Below are positions 29,005 to 35,132 of a stretch of 35,132 nt of DNA, in pieces; the stretch's first letter is position 1; each line of letters starts with the position of its first letter. The position numbers and the translations under genes are program-made. Under the pieces are notes generated by a model. That model was not told the origin of the DNA. It ran no database searches and saw nothing but the letters and a program-made list of their open reading frames with translations. The stretch covers positions 1-35,132 of the forward strand of contig JABXKB010000009.1 in NCBI GenBank assembly GCA_013375485.1, written 5' to 3'. Origin of the DNA: Promethearchaeota archaeon. GTDB taxonomy: Archaea > Asgardarchaeota > Lokiarchaeia > Sigyniarchaeales > SOKP01.

Positions 29005-30515
29005 TCTATAACTTAGAACTAGAAAAACAACTTCTGGCTGCTCTGATTAAAGAGCCAGATTTATTTTGTGAAATAGCTAATTTCATAGACCACGATGATT
29101 TTTATTCAGAAGAATCAAATTTACATAAAACTATTTTTACTATTGTAAAACAAGCTATTCAAAACAGCGAAGATATAGATGAAGTTATTATAGCCCAAAG
29201 AATAGAAAGTATTGGCTTATCGTTTGAAGATAAATTAAATCCAGCTGATTACATAAAATCACTAGCCTTAAGAAGGGTTCCTCAAGGCAATTTAATAAAA
29301 ACAGCCAGAGAACTTAAAAAATTCTCTGTAAGAAGGGGTATATTCAAAGCCGCCCAAGAAATGGCTAGGCAAATGAAAAACGTTTCACCCGAAACTTCTT
29401 ATCATGAAATCATAGAAAAAGCTGATAATGTTTATAATTCAAGAATAAACTTATATGAAACTGGCGATGATGAACCCGTCAATATTTACGATGAGATGGA
29501 GTTCATTATTGAAGATAGGGGTAATAATCCTATTGATGAGTTTGGCATGATGGGTCCACATAAAAAGGTTAATGAGATGTATGGATCTCTCTTAAGGCCA
29601 GGAAACATAACGGTTGTTGTCGCTCGTTCTGGCGTTGGAAAGACCCAGTTCTGTATGCACTACGCAACTCAAGTAGCATCTCAATACGATGTTCCTGTTT
29701 TACATTTTGATAATGGAGAGATGAGTAAAGAAGAACTCATTATGAGGCAATGTGCTGCTATTTCTGGGGTTTCATCGCATCTTTTAGAAAGCGGTAAATG
29801 GAGACAGGCTGGAGAAAATGTAGTTAAAAAAGTTAGAGAAACTTGGAATAAAGTAAAAAATCTTAAATTTTACTACTACAATGTTGGAGGAATGGATGTC
29901 GATTCTATGGTTAATACCTTAAAAAGATTTTATTACTCTAAAGTGGGCAGAGGAAACCCTATGATTTTCTCTTTTGATTACATTAAAACTACAAGCGAAG
30001 GTTCTGCTAATAAAAACGAGTGGCAGATTGTAGGGGAAATGGTTGACAAGTTTAAACGTTGTGTCCAAAAAGAAATACTTCATGATGGGGAACCGATCAT
30101 ACCCATGATAACATCGGTTCAGTCAAACAGGTATGGAATAACCAATAACCGTAACGCACAAAACATTGTTGATGATGAAAGTATTGTCTCTTTGTCTGAC
30201 AGGATTATTCAATTTTGTACCCATATGTTTATTTTGAGAAATAAAACTGCTGATGAAATAGAAGAAGAGGGTGGAAGGTTTGGCACTCATAAATTAATCA
30301 ACATCAAATCAAGACACTTAGGGCAAGATGTTGCTGGTGCGCTTGAACCTGTTCAGATTGGAGATTCTTTAAGGAAAAATTTTGTTAACCTTGAATTCAG
30401 AAATTTCAATATTACTGAATGTGGTGATTTAAGGGATATAGCTCACTCACATGAGCATGGTGGAGACATAGAAACCACGGAAAGCTCATCCTTGCCAGAT
30501 TTTAATAATGTCTGA
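29001..30515 (+). CDS. DnaB-like replicative DNA helicase
   Basis: 504 residues. An N-terminal helical domain (about 1-110; MIYNLELEKQLLAALIKEPD) is DnaB-like. The RecA-type motor follows: Walker A ARSGVGKTQF (208-217), then DNGEMSKEELIMRQ typical of the H1a Glu region, a Walker B-like block MIFSFDYIKTT, and TSVQSNRYG in the sensor-loop position. It forms the ring that unwinds the fork and works with the primase encoded next (overlap of eight bases). Motifs are somewhat divergent from host DnaB, as expected for a phage enzyme. Confidence 0.9.
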   Translation: MIYNLELEKQLLAALIKEPDLFCEIANFIDHDDFYSEESNLHKTIFTIVKQAIQNSEDIDEVIIAQRIESIGLSFEDKLNPADYIKSLALRRVPQGNLIKTARELKKFSVRRGIFKAAQEMARQMKNVSPETSYHEIIEKADNVYNSRINLYETGDDEPVNIYDEMEFIIEDRGNNPIDEFGMMGPHKKVNEMYGSLLRPGNITVVVARSGVGKTQFCMHYATQVASQYDVPVLHFDNGEMSKEELIMRQCAAISGVSSHLLESGKWRQAGENVVKKVRETWNKVKNLKFYYYNVGGMDVDSMVNTLKRFYYSKVGRGNPMIFSFDYIKTTSEGSANKNEWQIVGEMVDKFKRCVQKEILHDGEPIIPMITSVQSNRYGITNNRNAQNIVDDESIVSLSDRIIQFCTHMFILRNKTADEIEEEGGRFGTHKLINIKSRHLGQDVAGALEPVQIGDSLRKNFVNLEFRNFNITECGDLRDIAHSHEHGGDIETTESSSLPDFNNV

Positions 30516-31545
30516 TATGCATAAACAAATCCTAGAAGACCTTGGTTACAAGTTGGTTGATTGCGGCAATCATTGGAGGACTAGTGCATTGTACAGAGGT
30601 GGGGATAATTCTACAGCAATACAAATATATAAAGATAGCGGAGTTTGGACCGATTATGTTACAGAAGGAGGTCATAAACCTTTAAAACAATTAATACAGC
30701 TTACACTTAGAGATAACCCTAAAAAATTAAAATCAGTTCTTAAATCTATAGATTCAGAACCAGACGCTCTTATGCAGAGCAAACCTAAAACACTCATTGA
30801 AATGGATAAAGTTTACGATCAATCGATATTAGAGAAATTGTTTCCCAATTACACTTTTTATTCTAAGAAAAAAATTTCAGAATCAACACAAAAGCTTTTT
30901 AAAGTTGGTTTAGCTGGTTCTGGCAATATGTATAGGAGAATGGTTTTCCCTATTTATAACGAACATTCTCAAATCATTGGTTTTTCTGGAAGGAAAGTAG
31001 ATAGTAATAATGGAGCTAAATGGAAACATATAGGCAAGAAAAACAATTGGATTTATCCAGCTTACGTACCTAATAAAGAAACTGTTGACTCTATCATAGA
31101 CGATACTGGAGAAGTATATCTTGTGGAAAGTATAGGTGATGCAATGGCTCTTTATGACCAAGGCATTAAAAATGTTTTAGTTATATTTGGTTTGTCTGTT
31201 AGCTCTTCAATTATAAGTTATCTATCTGGCAAGGCTATTAACAAAATAATAATTGCTGGCAATAACGATTTCAATTCAGAAGTAAACAGGGGTTTAATGG
31301 CGTCTATAAAAAATTATTTAAAATTATCTAGTTACTTTGATCTTGATGTCTTGTCAATCAAAGTTCCTCCAAAAGGTTTTAATGATTTGGGCGATGCTCA
31401 TCAATCTGGTTCTGATTTACTTGCTTGGTCTAAAATTAGTAATGATGTAACAAAACAAAGGCAGTTTATAAGTGATTTTGTTTCAAAGCATGACCAAAAC
31501 TTTTCCCAAGCACATAAAAAGAAAGCAAAAAAAATAAATGAGTGA
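30508..31545 (+). CDS. DnaG-like DNA primase lacking zinc cysteines
   Basis: 345 residues. Residues 1-60 match the fold after the zinc ribbon of phage primases (HWRTSALYRGGDNSTAIQIY, GVWTDYVTEGG) but have no CHC2 zinc ligands. A central basic block MYRRMVFPIYNEHSQIIGFSG matches the primase catalytic domain. The TOPRIM site has EVYLVESIGDAMAL (202-215, Glu E207) and IIAGNNDFNSEVNRG (248-262), where the usual D-x-D is N-N-D. Product is the RNA primer for lagging-strand synthesis. A Lys-rich C-terminus (KKKAKKINE) ends the protein; the next gene overlaps by eight bases. Confidence 0.8.
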   Translation: MSDMHKQILEDLGYKLVDCGNHWRTSALYRGGDNSTAIQIYKDSGVWTDYVTEGGHKPLKQLIQLTLRDNPKKLKSVLKSIDSEPDALMQSKPKTLIEMDKVYDQSILEKLFPNYTFYSKKKISESTQKLFKVGLAGSGNMYRRMVFPIYNEHSQIIGFSGRKVDSNNGAKWKHIGKKNNWIYPAYVPNKETVDSIIDDTGEVYLVESIGDAMALYDQGIKNVLVIFGLSVSSSIISYLSGKAINKIIIAGNNDFNSEVNRGLMASIKNYLKLSSYFDLDVLSIKVPPKGFNDLGDAHQSGSDLLAWSKISNDVTKQRQFISDFVSKHDQNFSQAHKKKAKKINE

Positions 31546-32563
31546 ACCAAAAACAACATTATCTGCTAGTAGAATTAAGACAGCTGAAAGTTGTTCTTGG
31601 CTTTACTGGTGCAAGTATAAATTAAAACTTCCAGATAAAAGCAACGATGGAGCCAGAAGAGGCTCTATTTGTCACTTAGTCTTTGAGGTTCTAGGTAACA
31701 CTAGACATAGGAAGCATTTTGAAGAAATTAAAAAAACACTTGATGTATTTAGCTCTAAAGCCATTAAGCGTTTAATCATGAAACATGCCGTAAGAGAAGG
31801 TGTAGATGATGACGAAAACATCAGAATGATTAAAGAAATGACTCTTAATGGTCTAATGTATGATTTCTTTGGAGATACTCATAATGAACCTACAGAAGAA
31901 CATTCAGAAAAAGATTTTCTTATTGTCGTAAATGATGGAACAGTAAAATACAAAATAAGAGGTTTTATTGATAAGCTTTTTCTTTATGAAGATAAAAAGT
32001 TTGCCCTTATTAGAGACTTCAAAACCAGCAAAGCTACATTTAAAGGTAAGGAGCTTGAAGATAATATGCAAGATCTTATGTATAGCCTTGCAGTCAAACA
32101 TTTGTTTCCAGAATATGAGAACAAACAAAGCGAATTTTTATTCTTAAAATTTGATCTTATACCAGACGTAAAAAATACTGGAGTAATAAAAATGGAGCCT
32201 CTTGATGAAGATGATTTACATGGTTTTGAACATCATCTTACAGAAATGCAACATTATTTAGATAATTTTAATGAAGATACAGCTACATCAAATATGGCTG
32301 CGTATCAAGGTTTTCCTAAAGATGGTTCCTTTAGCTGTAAACTGTTGTGTGGATTTGCTAAAGAGAAGGGTCAACTTAAGAAAGATGGAACTCCAATGTG
32401 GCACTGTGGCATGAAGTTTGATTTCTTTTATCATGAGATAAATGATAAAGATGGTAATTTTGTATCTAGTTGTTTTGAGGAAGACTTTGATGAATCAATG
32501 GTTCCAGAAGGCGGTTCTCATGAAATGAAATATTATTCTGGTTGCCCAGCACATTCTTCTTGA
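31538..32563 (+). CDS. Cas4/RecB-like PD-(D/E)XK nuclease with probable iron-sulfur cysteines
   Basis: 341 residues. Motifs in order: SASRIKTAESCSWLYWCKYK (9-28; C19, C25), RGSICHLVFE (41-50; H46), RGFIDKLFL (141-149; D145), LIRDFKTSK (157-165; D160-x-K162) and the QxxxY motif at Q178/Y182 (QDLMYSL). C-terminal Cys 267, 271, 290, 312 and 336 could complete an Fe-S cluster, as in Cas4 and AddB. Such phage exonucleases process ends for recombination, consistent with the RecA-like gene nearby. There is no CRISPR array or other cas gene here. Its stop codon overlaps the -35 of the next promoter. Confidence 0.85.
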   Translation: MSEPKTTLSASRIKTAESCSWLYWCKYKLKLPDKSNDGARRGSICHLVFEVLGNTRHRKHFEEIKKTLDVFSSKAIKRLIMKHAVREGVDDDENIRMIKEMTLNGLMYDFFGDTHNEPTEEHSEKDFLIVVNDGTVKYKIRGFIDKLFLYEDKKFALIRDFKTSKATFKGKELEDNMQDLMYSLAVKHLFPEYENKQSEFLFLKFDLIPDVKNTGVIKMEPLDEDDLHGFEHHLTEMQHYLDNFNEDTATSNMAAYQGFPKDGSFSCKLLCGFAKEKGQLKKDGTPMWHCGMKFDFFYHEINDKDGNFVSSCFEEDFDESMVPEGGSHEMKYYSGCPAHSS

Positions 32564-32588
32564 CCACAAATTTAAGTTGTGATATAAT
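32560..32588 (+). promoter_or_regulatory. Sigma-70 promoter of the split polymerase genes, leaderless layout
   Basis: TTGACC (32560-32565), 17-bp spacer, TATAAT (32583-32588) preceded by TGA (extended -10). Six bases later comes the GTG start at 32595, exactly where transcription is expected to begin. The spacer holds an imperfect palindrome, ACAAATTTAAGTTGT (32566-32580), which could be an operator. Confidence 0.75.
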
Positions 32589-32594
32589 CCTTAC

Positions 32595-33302
32595 GTGAAG
32601 CCGATATTTAGATCAACATATTCGATAGGTAAAAGTATATTAACTTTAGAAGATATTATAGATATCTGTGATGATGCAGACTTGGACGAAGTTATACTCG
32701 TAGAGGATAACTTGACAAGTTTTATGAAAGCTTTTCACCTTTGCGTGGAAAGGGGTAAAAACTTAACTTACGGGCTAAGGATAACTATGTGCAACGAGTC
32801 TTTTGAAGACGACTCCGACCACAAGGTTATTATTTTCGCTATGGACGACAATGGTTGTAAACTACTAAACAAGATTTACTCACTGGCGTTTGTACAAAAT
32901 GATGGCAAATTAACCTACAAAAATTTAAGATCTTTATGGGATAGTGACTCTCTTAGATTTGTAGTTCCATTTTATGACAGTTTCATACACCAGAACAACC
33001 TGTATCTAAAGAACTGCATACCAGAACTGAAAGGTTTCGATCCTGTGTTTTGGGTTGAGAAAAACAATCTTCCTTACGACAGGCTGATAGAGCAGAAAGT
33101 TCTTGAGTTCGCTGAGAATAGCCATAAGACTAGTAATGTAAAGACGATTTGCTACAAGAATAGAGAGGATGTAGAAGCCTTACAAACATATAAAATACTA
33201 ACGAATAGAAGCTTTGGTAGACAAGCGACACTTTCAAACCCCAACCTAAACCACTTTTCCAGTGATGAATTCTGCTGGGAATCATATTTAGAAAACGTAT
33301 GA
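32595..33302 (+). CDS. PHP-like N-terminal domain of DNA polymerase III alpha, as a separate protein
   Basis: 235 residues from a GTG start. Its fold landmarks match the PHP domain of Pol III alpha. RSTYSIGKSILTLEDIIDIC (6-25) stands where DnaE has the H-S-x-Y-S-L-L-D-G block, VEDNLTSFMKAFHLC where it has T-D-H-G-N-L-F-G-A-x-x-F, and LTYGLRITMC where it has P-I-I-G-x-E. The metal-binding histidines are mostly replaced. It ends with HFSSDEFCWESYL, which in DnaE closes the PHP region before the polymerase part. It probably binds the polymerase encoded two genes later. The assignment rests on alignment by eye and gene order. Confidence 0.72.
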   Translation: MKPIFRSTYSIGKSILTLEDIIDICDDADLDEVILVEDNLTSFMKAFHLCVERGKNLTYGLRITMCNESFEDDSDHKVIIFAMDDNGCKLLNKIYSLAFVQNDGKLTYKNLRSLWDSDSLRFVVPFYDSFIHQNNLYLKNCIPELKGFDPVFWVEKNNLPYDRLIEQKVLEFAENSHKTSNVKTICYKNREDVEALQTYKILTNRSFGRQATLSNPNLNHFSSDEFCWESYLENV

Positions 33303-33931
33303 ATACTCAATTACTAAGATTCAATAGAAAGCAAAAGTATATAATCTTCGATACCGAAACCGAAGGTTTAAACTTGATAAAGTCGAAACCTTGGCAAGCT
33401 GCATGGATTGTCGCTGAAGGTAACAGAATTATCAAGAAATACGATAAGCTAATAAAGTGGGACGATCTTAAAGTATCAAAAGATGCGGCTAGAATAACTG
33501 GTTTCAACAGGGGTTATTATGAAAGTAATGCAGAAGACCCAAAGTTAGTTTGGAATGAGTTCGCAAAGTATCTCTATGATGACGACTATCTTGTTGTTGG
33601 TCAGAATCTTTTAGGTTTTGATGTTTATATGGTAGATGTTTGGCGAAAGCTTATCGGGGAGCCTTTGCGACAAGATTATATTAATAGGATTATTGATACA
33701 AAAGCAATAGCTACAGCTATTGAAAAAGAAGCGCCTGTTGACAAGAAAGATTTTATTTATTGGCAGTATAGATGGCTTAATTACAGACAACGTGGACTTA
33801 AAACTTCACAACTTACTTTATTGAAGAAGTATGATATTGACTTTGACCAAAAAAGGTTGCATGATGCCTTGTATGACATTGAAATGAACTTTGAAATATT
33901 CCATAAACAACTCTACGATATTGAACTATGA
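33299..33931 (+). CDS. DEDDh 3'-5' exonuclease (DnaQ/epsilon-like proofreading)
   Basis: 210 residues. Exo I is FDTETEGL (D18, E20), Exo II is QNLLGFDVYMVD (D108), and Exo III is HDALYDIEMN (H188, D193), giving the full DEDDh set. It removes misinserted bases. It lies between the PHP-like and polymerase genes, overlapping both by four bases, and so takes the place that the exonuclease domain has in the PolC polymerase. Likely forms a complex with the products at 32595 and 33928. Confidence 0.88.
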   Translation: MNTQLLRFNRKQKYIIFDTETEGLNLIKSKPWQAAWIVAEGNRIIKKYDKLIKWDDLKVSKDAARITGFNRGYYESNAEDPKLVWNEFAKYLYDDDYLVVGQNLLGFDVYMVDVWRKLIGEPLRQDYINRIIDTKAIATAIEKEAPVDKKDFIYWQYRWLNYRQRGLKTSQLTLLKKYDIDFDQKRLHDALYDIEMNFEIFHKQLYDIEL

Positions 33932-35132
33932 GATATAAAAATCCATTCCCTGTTGGGGTTAAACTTCCAGAGATTAATGTATCTGATGATACACTAGTAT
34001 CCCTAGGTTTAGGCAGGGATAGTAGTAGTCTTGATATTCTTAAAGAGCTTTGCAGAAAAGGATTGAGGGAAAAAGGTTTAAGATTAAAAGAAAATAAAAA
34101 AGACTATTATGACAGAACCATAATGGAAATTGACATTCTATATGACTTAGGTTTTGTTGATTACATCCTACTTAACTGGGATATTATGGATTTCTGTAAA
34201 AGAAACGGAATACCAACTGGCGCTGGAAGGGGTAGTGCGGCTGGAAGTTTAGTTTTGTATCTTTTAGGTGTAACAAACATAGATCCAATTAAGTATGAAT
34301 TATTTTTTGAAAGATTTGTCTCTAAGAGTAGAGCAAGGAAAATTGAGCATAAGGGAGAAATTTTTCTTGATGGTTCTTTACTTGCCGATATTGATAATGA
34401 TATTTCTTATGATAGGAGGTCTGAAGTTATTAAGTATATTGAAGAGAAATTCGAAGGCAAAACTTCCAAAATCTTAACTCTTAACACGCTTAGTTCTAAG
34501 CTGTGCATGAAGGAGTGTGGCAAGATAATTGATGAACTTTCTGAAATAGAAGTGAACCAAATAAGCGACACAATCCCCAAACACTTTGGCAAAGTAGCAA
34601 AGCTTGATGTGGCTTATGAAGAAAGCGAATCTTTTAAAAAGTTTGCTGATAAATACAAAAAATCATTCAAGATAGCTCACAAACTTGAAGGTTTAATTAA
34701 AAATACTGGAGTTCATCCGTCTGGCATTTCCATCTCTTATTATAAACAAGAGGACATTATGCCTCTACAAAAGACAAATGATGGGTCTTTAGTTTCTGGC
34801 TATGATATGGATGACGTTGCAAGCCTAAGCGTTAAGTTTGATATTCTTGGTCTTAGAACTCTGTCTGTTGTTCATGATACTTGTCAACAACTTGGAATAG
34901 ATGCGTCATCTATAGATCCTGCTGATGAAACTATTTATGCGGCTTTGTCTTGCTTACAACAACCCAAAGGTCTTTTTCAGATTGAAGCGGATACAAACTT
35001 CAAAGTATGCAAACAAATTGCACCTCAAAACCTAGAACAGCTTTCTGCTGTTGTTGCTATTGCTCGTCCTGGGGCTTTAGACTTTAAGGATAGTTATGCT
35101 GATTATGTTAGGACTGGAGAGTTCCAGTCTGT
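33928..35132 (+). CDS. DNA polymerase III alpha subunit, polymerase domain (3' end outside window)
   Basis: The ATG overlaps the exonuclease stop (ATGA), and the frame is open to the right edge: 401 residues are visible. Motifs of the bacterial C-family polymerase: GIPTGAGRGSAAGSLVLYL (94-112), FFERFVSKSR (126-135) and catalytic D154 and D156 in LADIDND (152-158; usual form PD-x-D-x-D). TGVHPSGISI, KFDILGLRTLSVV, GLFQIEADTN and AIARPGAL also match. There is no PHP domain in this protein: the chain starts with a short linker before the palm. Replicative polymerase of the phage. The rest, with the third Asp region, fingers and tau/beta binding, is beyond the window. Confidence 0.93.
   Translation, partial: MRYKNPFPVGVKLPEINVSDDTLVSLGLGRDSSSLDILKELCRKGLREKGLRLKENKKDYYDRTIMEIDILYDLGFVDYILLNWDIMDFCKRNGIPTGAGRGSAAGSLVLYLLGVTNIDPIKYELFFERFVSKSRARKIEHKGEIFLDGSLLADIDNDISYDRRSEVIKYIEEKFEGKTSKILTLNTLSSKLCMKECGKIIDELSEIEVNQISDTIPKHFGKVAKLDVAYEESESFKKFADKYKKSFKIAHKLEGLIKNTGVHPSGISISYYKQEDIMPLQKTNDGSLVSGYDMDDVASLSVKFDILGLRTLSVVHDTCQQLGIDASSIDPADETIYAALSCLQQPKGLFQIEADTNFKVCKQIAPQNLEQLSAVVAIARPGALDFKDSYADYVRTGEFQS

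Noticed and set aside
31538-32563. Cas4-like nuclease as part of a CRISPR-Cas system
   Set aside because: No repeat array and no other cas gene in the window. The neighbours are replication and recombination genes, so a phage end-processing nuclease is the better reading.
34295-34477. 60-residue plus-strand frame near the right end
   Set aside because: It lies inside the polymerase frame starting at 33928, which is open to the window edge and carries the C-family motifs.

Overview
The window is part of the genome of a tailed double-stranded DNA phage (Caudoviricetes). The phage is AT-rich (by eye about one third GC), tightly packed, and reads with the standard bacterial code. Evidence: a tape measure protein and tail-tip genes, an almost complete phage replisome, a phage sigma factor, a class I ribonucleotide reductase and many one-base or ATGA-type gene overlaps. 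No integrase, rRNA, tRNA or CRISPR was seen, and both ends cut through genes. The host cannot be named. Promoters match the plain sigma-70 consensus (TTGACA/TATAAT), and Shine-Dalgarno motifs are nearly absent.

Region 1 (1-10625, + strand) is the tail module: the C-terminal part of the tape measure protein, two tail-tip proteins (one with a probable carbohydrate-binding insert), a 1921-residue tail protein whose last three quarters is a BspA-type leucine-rich-repeat array, and a 55-residue small ORF. The N-terminal domain of the giant protein looks paralogous to the gene two places upstream, so it is probably a receptor-binding fibre attached at the tail tip.

Region 2 (10651-14072, - strand) is a leftward block: dNMP kinase, sigma-70-like factor, SSB, glycosyltransferase, Hsp20, then a small FmdB-like protein with its own promoter nested in the Hsp20 terminator hairpin. 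Region 3 (14073-14491) is the only long gap. It is a dense control region with tandem leftward promoters, each overlapped by a TCGTA-type operator-like repeat, perfect palindromes, A-tracts and one rightward promoter.

Region 4 (14492-18048, + strand) holds nrdB, nrdA and a conserved phage protein of unknown role. Region 5 (18065-26779) is an eleven-gene glycan island: several glycosyltransferase types, two sulfotransferases, a methyltransferase, a HAD-nucleotidyltransferase fusion, a GDPD-like protein and GDP-mannose 4,6-dehydratase. Together they could make and decorate a deoxy-sugar glycan on the host surface or the virion. Region 6 (26789-35132) is replication and recombination: a zinc-ribbon protein, RecA/UvsX-like recombinase, small PD-(D/E)XK nuclease, DnaB-like helicase, primase, Cas4/RecB-like nuclease, and a DNA polymerase III alpha split into PHP-like, DEDDh exonuclease and polymerase genes in the domain order of PolC.

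A theme across regions is that several module-leading genes (14072-, 11046-, 18065, 26789, 32595) start 5-8 bases after a sigma-70 -10 box. This implies leaderless mRNAs.
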